Positions 47,578 to 56,530 of a stretch of DNA of 64,000 nucleotides are shown piece by piece. This DNA is from Rhizobium sp. ZPR4 (lineage in GTDB: Bacteria > Pseudomonadota > Alphaproteobacteria > Rhizobiales > Rhizobiaceae), in assembly GCF_040215725.1 (NCBI RefSeq), contig NZ_CP157968.1, forward strand, positions 930,001 to 994,000, in the 5' to 3' direction. Positions within the stretch are counted from its first letter, which is position 1. Each line of letters opens with the position of its first letter. The position numbers were made by a program, and so were the translations under genes. The notes under the pieces are model-generated. The model made no database searches. It had not been told where the DNA came from and saw only the letters and a program-made list of their open reading frames with translations.

Positions 47578-48710
47578 GAGGGTTCTTTCACTGGATTTAT
47601 AATGGGTGCTCGCGCGAGGATGGCTGTTCCCGCGCCTGGTGTCGAGCGGATGGTCAAAGAACCTCCAATCAGGGTCATTCGTTCTCGCATGGCCGACAGG
47701 CCAACGCCCCAGCCATTCCCGGCATTGGGAGCCGGCGTGACAGCGATACCGCAACCATTGTCGGTTATCATGAGGGTGACGGATTGCGGATCTTCCGTTG
47801 AAAGCCGCACCTCGATCCGGCTGCATGAGGAGTGCTTCACGGCGTTCGCCAATGCCTCCTGCGCGACCCGGTAGAATGTAACCTCGAACGGGCCGCTCAG
47901 CCGCTGGCCATTCAGGTTCGACTGAAAAGCGACGTCTTTGTCCGTAATGCTGTCGAGCCGCGCGCGCAGAGCCGCTTCGAGCCCCAGATCATCGAGTTCG
48001 GCCGGACGAAGCGCGGCGATTGCGCCCCTCACATCCCGAATGGACATTCGAGCGATTTCAATGCCGCTCTCGATCGCTTGCTTGGCCGCGCCCGCGTCAT
48101 GCACCGCGATACCCGCTGCCTCGAGGTGAAAAAGCAGGCTTACCAAAGACTGGGCCACGCCATCATGCAGGTCGTAGGCGACCCGGCGGCGCTCCTGCTC
48201 CTGCGCACCAATCATGGCCTCCACCAGGCGAGCCAGATCGCGCTCGCGTGCCTGAAGGTCCATCGTCAATTGCTTCTGAATGGACTGCTGGCGTTCGGCC
48301 GCCAAAAATACGGCAAGCTGATCCGCCACGATCTGGATCGTGCTGCGATCGTCCTCATGGATGGGGAACGCGGGCTGGGACAGACGAAGCTCCAGCTGCT
48401 CGCCGTCCCTCCATGCCGTACCGATGAACCTGGTTTCGGCGGGATCAATCATTGGCCGCTGCTGTCCGTTTTGCCCGACGCATTGCCACGTTTCTCCGCT
48501 CTGCGAACGAAGCGAAGCCGCCGTTGCCCCGGCAAAGACGACGATTGCGGTCAAGGCCTCATGCACGGACGTCTCGGACGGCGATCGATCAAGCGTGGAG
48601 CGCACGTCGACAATCAGCCTCAAGCGGGCGGCTTTAGCCTCGGCGTCTCGATAAAGCCGCCGCAACTCCCGAATGGGTGACGCTATCGCGTCGTCGTTTG
48701 CGTCTTCCAT
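47574..48710 (-). CDS. Cytoplasmic sensor histidine kinase with GAF-like domain (NarX/DegS type)
   Basis: This encodes 378 residues without membrane segments. Residues about 25-140 resemble a GAF sensor; HisKA_3 follows with the phosphorylated His182 in RVAYDLHDGVAQSLVSLLFHLE; a C-terminal HATPase has ITDNGCGI and GWGVGLSAMRERM. It pairs with the adjacent NarL-type regulator by overlap. The sensed signal is probably a soluble small molecule or redox state. A divergent gene for an exported SnoaL-like protein lies upstream. Confidence 0.9.
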   Translation of the reverse strand: MEDANDDAIASPIRELRRLYRDAEAKAARLRLIVDVRSTLDRSPSETSVHEALTAIVVFAGATAASLRSQSGETWQCVGQNGQQRPMIDPAETRFIGTAWRDGEQLELRLSQPAFPIHEDDRSTIQIVADQLAVFLAAERQQSIQKQLTMDLQARERDLARLVEAMIGAQEQERRRVAYDLHDGVAQSLVSLLFHLEAAGIAVHDAGAAKQAIESGIEIARMSIRDVRGAIAALRPAELDDLGLEAALRARLDSITDKDVAFQSNLNGQRLSGPFEVTFYRVAQEALANAVKHSSCSRIEVRLSTEDPQSVTLMITDNGCGIAVTPAPNAGNGWGVGLSAMRERMTLIGGSLTIRSTPGAGTAILARAPIINPVKEPS

Positions 48711-48903
48711 ATGCGTTCTGGTCCTTTGGACGTCCTGGCGCTCCCTAGATCCCTAGATAGTGTGTCCGTCGGCCACAATACATAGGCCATCCGGCATATG
48801 CGATTGCCGCCATGCGGCAGACGCGGGAAGAGAAGTGGCAAACCATCTCTAGGAAGCCGGCGCGGATTGTCGCCGGGGCACAAGACCGAAGATGGAGACT
48901 GAC

Positions 48904-49356
48904 ATGATAAGACATATGCTTGCCGCTTCCGTGATCGCGCTGATGGCGACGCCGGTTCTCGCAAGCGAATGCGCGCCGATCACCAAGCCCCAGGTGGAGC
49001 AGTTGTTCGACCGCTGGAACGCCTCGCTTGCGACGCTGGATCCCGACAAGGTGGTTGAGAACTATGCCCCGGACGCGGTACTCTTGCCGACCGTTTCGAA
49101 CAAGCCGCGCCTGACCCAGGAGGAGCGTAGGGATTACTTCGTCGAATTCCTGAAGAAGCATCCGCAGGGCAAGATCGATAGCCGCACGATCAAACTCGGC
49201 TGCAACAAGGCGACCGATACCGGAACCTATACCTTTACACTGAAGGATGGCAGCAAAGTGCCTGCACGCTACACGTTCACGTACCAGTTCGAAAACGGCA
49301 AGTGGCTGATCTCGACGCACCATTCTTCTGCCATGCCCGAAAAGCACGCCAGCTGA
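48904..49356 (+). CDS. Exported SnoaL/DUF4440-like protein
   Basis: This encodes 150 residues from the ATG at 48904 (GGAG upstream). A signal peptide (MIRHMLAASVIALMATPVLAS) precedes an NTF2-like fold typical of the SgcJ/EcaC or CaMKII-association group: VEQLFDRWNASLATLDPDKVVENYAPDAVLLPTVS, and a C-terminal YTFTYQFENGKWLISTHHSS. Such proteins bind small ligands or act as accessory subunits; no activity is established here. It is divergent from the sensor kinase gene and may be under its control. Confidence 0.82.
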   Translation: MIRHMLAASVIALMATPVLASECAPITKPQVEQLFDRWNASLATLDPDKVVENYAPDAVLLPTVSNKPRLTQEERRDYFVEFLKKHPQGKIDSRTIKLGCNKATDTGTYTFTLKDGSKVPARYTFTYQFENGKWLISTHHSSAMPEKHAS

Positions 49357-49517
49357 TCGGATGTCGATCGGAAGCATCGGATAGTCCCGGTGCTTCCCAA
49401 CCAAAAAACTTCCATCTGATGCAGAGGAGGCAAACAGGGTCGTCGCTTGGATGCCCATGTGAGAATGTTGTGGTTCGATTTCTCAACTGCCAAGTTCTAC
49501 CGCTTCGTCAAAAGTGG

Positions 49518-49646
49518 TTAGTTCGGTATTCTATAGAGACGGCTCAGCTCACGTCGAGCAAAGCGCGGATCATCAGCTGCATGGAAGGCTTCAAGCATCA
49601 TCGTTGCGGCCAGCAATTGCCGGTCGGTCGCATTTGTAAGGTACAT
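49518..49646 (-). CDS. Possible small protein of 42 residues
   Basis: The ATG at 49646 opens a frame MYLTNATDRQLLAATMMLEA continuing to FARRELSRLYRIPN. It is helical and charged, like small regulatory or fragment proteins. The ribosome-binding signal is poor and the family is unknown; it could be a gene remnant. Confidence 0.25.
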   Translation of the reverse strand: MYLTNATDRQLLAATMMLEAFHAADDPRFARRELSRLYRIPN

Positions 49647-49720
49647 GATTGTTAGATGTTTCCGGAGATGGCCAAATATAAAATTACCGCGTATCTGAAA
49701 TACGCGATAGTTTCATATAG

Positions 49721-49837
49721 TCACCACTATCTACTGACCTGGATGCTGACCTGCAAATGGTCTTGCGACGCGCATTGTTCGCCTGGCTGATAGCGGACGG
49801 CGATATGCGTTTGAAGAACATGGCCGTTTTTGAATAG
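49721..49837 (+). pseudogene. HipA-family toxin kinase remnant
   Basis: A short frame reads SPLSTDLDADLQMVLRRALF, then AWLIADGDMRLKNMAVFE and a stop. The DGDMxLKN block is the catalytic motif of the HipA kinase fold (DGDMHLKN in many family members, DDHLRN in E. coli HipA). No start, N-terminal or C-terminal part of hipA and no hipB are present. It is a relic adjoining an IS3 remnant. Confidence 0.55.
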
Positions 49838-50030
49838 CATCGCGGGATATCGGTTCGCCTGCGGTACTAATCTATGCAAATTGACCGCGAACGGCCTCCG
49901 AATTCTTCGGTGCTCAGCTACATGTTCAAGAACAAGGCCATGTTGCAATCGACCTTGCCAGCTTTCGAAGCCTACCCTTGACCTCTACTTGAGGCGGCTT
50001 CATTGGCCCAAAATAGAATGCTCTCGCTGA

Positions 50031-50352
50031 TGTACAGGGCTGAAAAGTGGCCAATAAAACCTCAGGTCAGAGATCAACTTCGTCCCGTTGATGTCTTCGC
50101 CAACATCTCGCTCAGCGTTGCCGCGGAGAGCATCGCTTCGGCCAAAAGCTTCTTGAGCTTCTGGTTCTCTTCTTCCAGTGCTCTCACTCTTTTGGCATCG
50201 AGACCGGCATTTCCGAACTGAAGGGATTGCCACCGGTAGAAGGTCGGCTCGCTGATGCCGTGCTTGTGGCAAACATCTGCCACCGTCACTCCGGCTTGGT
50301 GCTCCCTCAGAATACCAGTAATTTGGTCATCGTCGAATTTTCTCTTGCCCAT
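50031..50352 (-). mobile_element. IS3-family element remnant carrying only orfA
   Basis: An intact-looking OrfA (50074-50352, 92 residues) begins MGKRKFDDDQITGILREHQA and includes the helix-turn-helix ADVCHKHGISEPTFYRWQS and the leucine-zipper EEENQKLKKLLAEAM, as in IS407/IS2-type elements. The integrase-like OrfB that should follow is absent. TGTACAGGGCTG at 50031 may be the remaining terminal repeat. The OrfA start lies only seven bases from the stop of the secretion adaptor gene, so an insertion or deletion boundary sits right at that gene's 3' end. Confidence 0.7.
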
Positions 50353-50359
50353 CACCGCT

Positions 50360-51805
50360 TCAGTCCTCACGAAATGCTCTGTTGAAGCTGTCGAGGAGTG
50401 GCCTGATGGCATAGAATGCCACGCTGCCTTTGCCCGTTTCGATCAATGCCTGTGCAGGCATGCCTGCGACAAGTTCGACATCGCTCATTTTCACCAACCG
50501 CTCGTCCGTTATCCGGATTGTCGCTGCAAAGTAGGGCTGGCCGGTCTGCGCATCGGTGAGGCGGTCCGCTGAAACATACTCGACCCGACCTTTCAGGAGT
50601 GGAACCCGGCGCTGATTGTATGGAAGGAGGTGAATCTGTGCCGAGAGCCCCGCGCGGACCAGATTGATGTCTTCCGGCCTGACGTGGGCAGACACGATAA
50701 GGCGATCGGCGCGTGGCAGAAGATCGACGAGTGGTTCGCCCGCGCCGATCACTCCACCAGCTGTGTGGATGCGCAGGTTCATGATTGTTCCATCTTCGGG
50801 AGCGCGGATATCGGTCCTTGAAAGCTGGTCATCGATCGCCCATAAACGCTCGCGCAACTGCATGATCTGGCTTTCCGTGTCGCGCATGCCTTGTGCAACT
50901 TCGCTCAACCGGTCGCTCTCGAGCTTTGCAAGGTCGGCCTGTGACTCGCTAATCACCTGATAGGCACGGGAAATCTGCGCCTCTACCTGTCCCTGCTGGC
51001 CAGCAAGGTCTGCTTTTTCCCGCTGCAGGTTGAGAAGTGTGTTCTTTCTTTCCAATCCTTTGGCGTTGAGGGCCGTGACCTGATCCAGCTCCTGCTGCGA
51101 GATCGAGGCTCTTTCAGTGAGCGCTGTTTTCTGGGCGCCGAGTCCGACGATTTCCTGCTGCACCTGCGCGATTTTCTCATTGGTGATCCCAACTTCGGCC
51201 TGCATGACCCGGCGACGAGCTTCGAAGATCTTCTGTTGTCCTGCAAGGATCGCGCCGACCGACGGATCTCTGTCCGTTGCTGCCCTGAGGTCTGGTGGAT
51301 AGGCGACGTGATCGGCGCCTGTCTGCTCGGCAAGCATGCGGGCGCGGCTACCTTCGGCGTCCCAAAGTTGCCCTTGAATACTGTCGCGCTCCGAGCGAGA
51401 TTTTGTATCATCGAGTTCTATCACGACTTGTCCGGCCGTGACCGCATCTCCGTTTTTGACGAGTATCCGCCGTACAATTCCGCCTTCCAGGTGCTGAATG
51501 GTCTTACGGCTGGACTCCGGTTCAATGACGCCTGATGCAACCGCAGCGCTTTTCAGCGGCGCCAGCATCGACCAGGTTCCCAATCCGACCACGAAGAAAC
51601 AGATCAACAGGTTACCTGTCCAAATGACACCCCTGAGCCCCGGCATGGGCGAAGGGGGAGCCGGGTTGCGCTGTTTCGACTCGATCACCGTCGAATAGCC
51701 AGCCTGTTGCTTGGCCGTCGCTGCCGATCGTTGGGCGAACCGCTGACCCGTCCCTGACGATTTCGATAATCTCGCCAGCGTTTCGTCCAGTCGAACAAGG
51801 GTCAT
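50360..51805 (-). CDS. Type I secretion membrane-fusion (HlyD/PrtE-type) adaptor
   Basis: This encodes 481 residues with GGAGG before the ATG. A cytoplasmic tail of about 55 residues, one membrane helix (VIWTGNLLICFFVVGLGTWSML), lipoyl half-motifs (HLEGGIVRRILVKNGDAVTAGQVVIELDD), a long coiled coil (about 150-330) and the C-terminal beta domain with LVAGMPAQALIETGKGSVAFYAIRPL are all typical of HlyD-family type I adaptors. It is cotranscribed with the ABC protein gene upstream. The outer-membrane channel is not in the window. Confidence 0.93.
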   Translation of the reverse strand: MTLVRLDETLARLSKSSGTGQRFAQRSAATAKQQAGYSTVIESKQRNPAPPSPMPGLRGVIWTGNLLICFFVVGLGTWSMLAPLKSAAVASGVIEPESSRKTIQHLEGGIVRRILVKNGDAVTAGQVVIELDDTKSRSERDSIQGQLWDAEGSRARMLAEQTGADHVAYPPDLRAATDRDPSVGAILAGQQKIFEARRRVMQAEVGITNEKIAQVQQEIVGLGAQKTALTERASISQQELDQVTALNAKGLERKNTLLNLQREKADLAGQQGQVEAQISRAYQVISESQADLAKLESDRLSEVAQGMRDTESQIMQLRERLWAIDDQLSRTDIRAPEDGTIMNLRIHTAGGVIGAGEPLVDLLPRADRLIVSAHVRPEDINLVRAGLSAQIHLLPYNQRRVPLLKGRVEYVSADRLTDAQTGQPYFAATIRITDERLVKMSDVELVAGMPAQALIETGKGSVAFYAIRPLLDSFNRAFRED

Positions 51806-51819
51806 GGCAGCATCCCTCC

Positions 51820-53535
51820 CTAGGTTCCTGTTCGAGATGGCGGTTGAAGATAGGTTTCGTAGATCTGCTCGCTGTCGCCGAAGGCGGCCACTGTCCCATT
51901 ACGCATAATGGCAATCTTGTTGGTGACCGGCAGGATACCCATGCGGTGCGTGATGATGACGACGGTCATCCCCCTGGATTTCATGCGCTCAATCGCTTTG
52001 TACAGCATGCGCTCGCCGTCATAATCGAGGCTCGAGTTCGGATCGTCGAGTACGATGAGAGACGGATTTCCATAGGCCGCCCGTGCCAGTCCCAGCTGTT
52101 GGCGCTGAGCTCGAAGAAGCAGGTTTCCACCTTCGCCGATATCGGTCTCGTAGCCCTTCGGCAGCCGTATGATCGCCTCGTGCAATCCAACCAGCTTTGC
52201 GGCGTCGATCGCTTTGGCGGGGTCTCCTCCGTCCAGCCGGCCTATCACATCCTTGATTGCTCCGCCGAAGAGCTCGATGTCCTGCGGCAGGTATCCGACG
52301 TGGTGGGTCCCTCCGCAAAGGCGCAGAGCCGAGATATCGACCCCACCAAGAAGCGCGCACCCGCTCGTTGCCTGCACAACGCCCGCTATGACGCGGCCCA
52401 GCGTCGATTTTCCCGATCCCGACGGGCCGATGAGCGCTATGCAATCGCCAGGCGCCAGGCGCAATGTGATACCAGTCAATATCTGCCGGTTGGCGAATGG
52501 CTGAATATAGCCGACGTTATCGAGAATGAGGCCGTTGGGTTCCGGTTGCGGAACTGTTCGGGCATCGTGTTCCGATGCCATGGTGATCAGCATTCTGTTC
52601 AGGCGATTGAAGGCATTCCGCGCAAACGTCAGGGAGCGCCATGCGCCGATTGCACCCTCGATCGGCGCGAGCCCGCGCCCGAGCAGCAAGCTCGCTACGA
52701 AAATGATGCCGGGACTGCTGTTGCTCGCAAGCACCAGCCATGTCGCCGATCCCATCATCAGGATCTGCGCGAGCGTGCGGATCGCTTTGGAGAAACCAAG
52801 AATGATCTCCGTCCGATGCATCGCGACGTCCTGCGCTCTTCTTGCCATTTCCGCATCGCGATAGACGAGCAGTGCCGCGCCATATTGCATGCCCATTGCC
52901 CGGATCACCTCGATGTTTTTGAGAGCGCTCGCAAATCGCAGATAGCTCCTCGAAAGGGCAAGATTGGCGCGGGCAAGCGGCTCTTGCGTCGCCAGTTCCG
53001 TCAGGAATGCAAACAGAAGAAGCGCAACTGCGCTCAAAAGACCGATGGTCCCAAGCAGCGGATGAACAAGAAAGAGCAGCAGCAGGAAGACCGGCGCCCA
53101 GGGAACGTCAAAGAAAAGGGAACTTGCCGGTGAATCGAGGAACTGGCGTAGTATGGCCAGGTCCCTATAGCACTCCGTAGCGGCTCCTGCGTCGGCGCGA
53201 GCGGCATATTCGAACGATGCGGTGAGCACCATGGGCCGCAACCTGTGATCCAGCCAGCTGCCGATGCGCGAAAGCGCCGCCCTGCGCACGATATCCAGCG
53301 TGGAGCCGACCACGACGGCGATGGCGATGATGATCGTCAACATCAGGAGCGTGTCGGCGCTTCGGCTCGACAGAACCCTGTCATAGATCTGCAGGAGATA
53401 GATGGAAGGCACAAGAAGAAAGAGATTGTAGCCGCAGCTGTAGAGGAAAACCAACCCGAAGGCTCCGGCACAAGCCCGGAGCGCAACGACGAGCTGTGTC
53501 TGTGGGCGCGATGGCTTTACAGAAAGCGTTGCCAT
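51820..53535 (-). CDS. Type I secretion ABC ATPase-permease (PrtD-like) with unusual nucleotide-binding motifs
   Basis: This encodes 571 residues from the ATG at 53535. A six-helix membrane domain (about 20-300) precedes an ATPase with a good Walker A (GPSGSGKST). The signature usually LSGGQ reads LLRAQ (residues 473-477), and Walker B ends LIVLDDP with Asp498 where the catalytic Glu normally stands. The H-loop (IITHRMGI) is present. PrtD-type proteins export unfolded substrates with uncleaved C-terminal signals. No C39 peptidase domain is present. Next to it are two glycine-rich genes, the likely cargo. Activity with these motifs needs testing. Confidence 0.9.
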   Translation of the reverse strand: MATLSVKPSRPQTQLVVALRACAGAFGLVFLYSCGYNLFLLVPSIYLLQIYDRVLSSRSADTLLMLTIIIAIAVVVGSTLDIVRRAALSRIGSWLDHRLRPMVLTASFEYAARADAGAATECYRDLAILRQFLDSPASSLFFDVPWAPVFLLLLFLVHPLLGTIGLLSAVALLLFAFLTELATQEPLARANLALSRSYLRFASALKNIEVIRAMGMQYGAALLVYRDAEMARRAQDVAMHRTEIILGFSKAIRTLAQILMMGSATWLVLASNSSPGIIFVASLLLGRGLAPIEGAIGAWRSLTFARNAFNRLNRMLITMASEHDARTVPQPEPNGLILDNVGYIQPFANRQILTGITLRLAPGDCIALIGPSGSGKSTLGRVIAGVVQATSGCALLGGVDISALRLCGGTHHVGYLPQDIELFGGAIKDVIGRLDGGDPAKAIDAAKLVGLHEAIIRLPKGYETDIGEGGNLLLRAQRQQLGLARAAYGNPSLIVLDDPNSSLDYDGERMLYKAIERMKSRGMTVVIITHRMGILPVTNKIAIMRNGTVAAFGDSEQIYETYLQPPSRTGT

Positions 53536-53638
53536 TATCCGATCTCGCTCCACTTGATACTGACAAGACGAGGCTGCCGGCGGGTTCCGCAACCTATGAG
53601 GGTCGCCAGCCAAAGCCGGCGACCCTCAGGGCCTGGGG

Positions 53639-54214
53639 TCATGAGCCAAGATGGCTGAGATCGATATGGCCGAAGTCGTTCGTGAAATGATCGAGAGCAT
53701 TGTTCACGGTCGTCGTTGAGGGGTCCGTGTGAACCAATGCCGCCGAGATGTCGCCGCCGCGAGCGACGTTGCCGTTGCCGCCGTTGCCGCCGACACCTGC
53801 GAGGATGGTGGCATGCTGATCAGCCAGAAGCTGCGTATATTGGGTCGCCGTCGTATCGGCGCTTACTGCCGCCGTGTCGCCGCCGCTCACGCTTCCTTGG
53901 CTGCCGTTGGAGTGAGAATCTCCCCCGGCGCCCCCGGCACCGCTATTCGTGACCGCCGCCAGGAAACCGTTCTGGGCCTGGGTAAAGCCACCAGGTCCGC
54001 CGCTGCCGGCAGTCCAATCCGCCATCTGCCCAACATGATCGCCGTTGTGCAGATCGGTGGATGCTCCTTCGACCGATTGCACATTGGCGACATACGCAAC
54101 CGGATTGTAGTCGATGTTGCCATGGCTGATGCCATCGCCGCCGTTGCCGGCGCTTCCGTCGCCGGCAACCGGGTCACTGAAATGAATCGTGTCAGATATT
54201 TGTGGAATAGGCAT
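53639..54214 (-). CDS. Glycine-rich repeat protein, probable type I secretion substrate
   Basis: This encodes 191 residues with AAGGAGG before the ATG. It has no N-terminal signal. It shares with the neighbour at 54825 the block AGNGGDGISHGxIDxNxVAYVANVQ (22-46) and the C-terminal block QYTQLLADQHATILAGVGGNGGNGN (125-149). It is rich in Gly, Asn, Ser, Asp and lacks Cys. No RTX nonapeptide (GGxGxDxxx) tandem is seen. The C-terminus is FTNDFGHIDLSHLGS, a plausible type I signal region. It is the first gene upstream of the PrtD/PrtE-like operon, 104 bases before the ABC protein start. Function unknown. Confidence 0.75.
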   Translation of the reverse strand: MPIPQISDTIHFSDPVAGDGSAGNGGDGISHGNIDYNPVAYVANVQSVEGASTDLHNGDHVGQMADWTAGSGGPGGFTQAQNGFLAAVTNSGAGGAGGDSHSNGSQGSVSGGDTAAVSADTTATQYTQLLADQHATILAGVGGNGGNGNVARGGDISAALVHTDPSTTTVNNALDHFTNDFGHIDLSHLGS

Positions 54215-54824
54215 TGATGTCCCTCCTTCAACTTCGTTTCGTCCGAGTTCCTTGCTACGGCGTGGGTATCCAGCATCTCATCGCCAGCCAATACAACCGT
54301 AGGTTAATATTATCCGCGATTTAATTCGTGAGCTATCTAGATATTCGGTGATGTTCCTTCGGACGTATCGTTTGAGGTGGTGGGGCGCTGCTTCGGCTTG
54401 ATGCTTCGTGATTTGGCGCCGGATGGCATGGCCAATGACTATGTGTGCGATCTCGGCGAAGCGATGCTGCTTTCGAAGCAACGGCCGTCGAGGCGAAGCG
54501 GCCAAATTCCGGGGTTCCGATCACGTTGCGCGTAGCCGGGGAGACCCTTTTCGGGGCTGAAAACGAGTATGTTCCGTTGGCGGAAAAGGGGCGCACGGGA
54601 ATGCCAGACCTCCAATCCAAAAGCGGATTTGGTGCCCTCAAACTCGTACAAGGGGGTACTGCATCCATGACAGCCATATGGCTATAGTACTAGCCGACGG
54701 GATGTAGACGAATTGCAGGCTCTGCTTTTCTCATGTTCAGATGCACAATGCCTGAAAAATTCAAGCTGCATACGCTGCCGCACGCTCGATGGGGTGCGCG
54801 TTTGACCGCGGAATGGAGATGGTA
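54215..54824. other. Divergent control region between the two glycine-rich genes
   Basis: About 610 bases separate the two divergently transcribed glycine-rich genes. Several overlapping frames (for example 54445-54687 plus, 54278-54505 and 54333-54677 minus) have no ribosome-binding signals or family features and may be remnants. The AT-rich part around 54290-54350 could hold promoters. Confidence 0.35.
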
Positions 54825-55913
54825 ATGACGGAAATTCGTCCTTTATCGGAAGACTTGCCCAAAACAGGCACCGATCAAAACCCGACCTCCAATTCGGCTG
54901 CGGGGCATCTGGCGCTGGTGCCGACTTGGCTTCCATTGGATGTTGCTTCCGGTCCGAGCTATAATTCAGCCGGCAGCGGCGGGGACGGGATCAGCGAAGG
55001 CGTGATCAACAGCAATGCATTGGCCGTCTTCGTGCCCTCCAATGCCGCCATTGCGGGGCCTCATTCGGCTGCAGACGCCTTCCAGGGCAATGACGCGCTC
55101 ATCAATCAGCATCCCACCGAAATGGCTGGGATAGGCGGGAGTGGCGGAAGCGGCAATGTTGCTATCAGCGGCGGCGGTGGTGCCAATCATGCCGGCACCG
55201 GGGGCGACGGCCTTTTCTTCGGCGGGCTCACAAGCACCAGCGTCGCGGTGTTTGCTCCAGTGAACACCGCTGTGGCGGCAGGCCCCGGCGCTGAGGCGCA
55301 CGCCGATCAATCGAACAACGCGATGTTCCTGCAGGGAGCAACCCAGATTGGCGGCATGGGCGGTTCGGGCGGAGACCATAACGTCGCAGTTCACGACTCG
55401 TCGATGAGCCCGGGAACCGCGCTTACATTTACCGGCGACAATTACGCCGGGCACGGCGGCGCTGGATTTTTCGTCGGCAGCATGGTCGACGTCAACGTGG
55501 CCATCTTCTCGCCGATCAACATCGCGGTAGGCGCCGCGGGCGGCTCGGCGGAGGCCCATCAGACAAACAATGCAATTTTCGATCAGGGCAGTGTGCAGAT
55601 TGCAGGCGTCGGCGGCAACGGCGGTGGCTTCAACATGTCGTCGGACACGATTTTTACCGGCAACCATGCGGGGGGCGGCGGCGGGATTGGATCGTCAACC
55701 GGTAGCGTGGTAGACGTCAATCTCGCCTATTTCCATCCCATCAACATTGCCGTGCCCGCTGGCGGGACGGCGGACGCTCAGCAGATCGATCATGTCCTCT
55801 ACGATCAACATGCGCTTCAGTTGGCCGGCATCGGTGGCCACGGCGGAGGCGGCAACCTCACGGACGCCCATTCGGCTCTCGTGGACGACATTCTGGGCTT
55901 CATCCATACCTAG
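54825..55913 (+). CDS. Glycine-rich four-repeat protein, probable type I secretion substrate
   Basis: This encodes 362 residues from the ATG at 54825 (GGAG upstream). Four imperfect repeats of about 63 residues begin at about 49, 123, 208 and 282. Each runs AGxGGxGxxxG, then VAxFxPxNxAV, AxAxQxN, and ends QxAGxGGxGGxxN; spacers of about 11-22 residues separate them. There is no Sec signal, Cys or classical RTX motif. The last residues (ALVDDILGFIHT) are hydrophobic with acidic residues, as in some type I signals. It is divergent from its shorter relative and the secretion genes. I recognise no described family. Confidence 0.75.
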   Translation: MTEIRPLSEDLPKTGTDQNPTSNSAAGHLALVPTWLPLDVASGPSYNSAGSGGDGISEGVINSNALAVFVPSNAAIAGPHSAADAFQGNDALINQHPTEMAGIGGSGGSGNVAISGGGGANHAGTGGDGLFFGGLTSTSVAVFAPVNTAVAAGPGAEAHADQSNNAMFLQGATQIGGMGGSGGDHNVAVHDSSMSPGTALTFTGDNYAGHGGAGFFVGSMVDVNVAIFSPINIAVGAAGGSAEAHQTNNAIFDQGSVQIAGVGGNGGGFNMSSDTIFTGNHAGGGGGIGSSTGSVVDVNLAYFHPINIAVPAGGTADAQQIDHVLYDQHALQLAGIGGHGGGGNLTDAHSALVDDILGFIHT

Positions 55914-56530
55914 CCGACAGCTTCCCCACTCGCACTGCAAAGGCTGACCGACACGAAGCCGTTATTCCTGCAATTCTTGAATGCAGATGTTGGATCAATT
56001 CCCCCAACCGGCTTTTGTCTTTCGGCAAACATGGCGCAGAATGACCGGTTCACTGCGATATCGAAAATTCAACCTTGCCCCAACTATATCGCGCAGATCT
56101 CGACCATCGGAAGCCGCTACATTCTCGTGGCATCTGATGTGTCCGTCCATTGCTACGGCTGCTTTATGTTGAGATATGTTATCAAAGCAAGGTTGATTTG
56201 TTGATCGTCATCTAAATTGGAATCGTAACCGAATGAATGACTTTCAGTGCGTTTAAAATAATTGCTGGCTAATTCGATAAGCGTGAGTTCCGAAAAAACT
56301 CTATCATATGTGGCAATTTGTATATCTAATATATATCCATAAATAGCGCTTTGAATGTTATATGCAGTCTTTGGTTGTCTGCTGACCATATCTTGCATGT
56401 TATGATAATTATCACGATAGATAAGACTATTGATATCGATAGTACCTCTTTTTTATGCCATGACATGAAACGATAACGGGAATAATATGTATTGCTGTTG
56501 GGCTAAAATAGCCACCGGGGGAGCAAGCAG
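55914..56530. other. AT-rich region upstream of the LuxR-type regulator
   Basis: About 620 bases, clearly AT-rich from about 56160 to 56500 compared with flanking genes. A minus-strand frame of 81 codons (56153-56398, MQDMVSRQPKTAYNIQS...) is possible but has no ribosome-binding site and no family. The region likely includes the promoter of the regulator at 56531, and its base composition hints at foreign origin. Confidence 0.35.

Larger units (their letters stand above)
49357..50030. other. Decayed region between SnoaL-like gene and IS3 remnant
   Basis: No intact gene of normal size. It contains a 42-codon minus-strand frame (49518-49646) and a HipA fragment (49721-49837), listed separately. 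Sequence after the fragment (to about 49980) has stops in the HipA frame. Confidence 0.4.

Noticed and set aside
54278..54687. Overlapping frames between the two repeat genes as real genes
   Set aside because: Frames on both strands compete, none has a ribosome-binding site and no family was recognised; a transposase origin was considered but not supported.
53639..55913. Classical RTX toxin reading of the glycine-rich proteins
   Set aside because: The glycine blocks do not form tandem GGxGxDxxx nonapeptides; the repeat period is about 63 residues.
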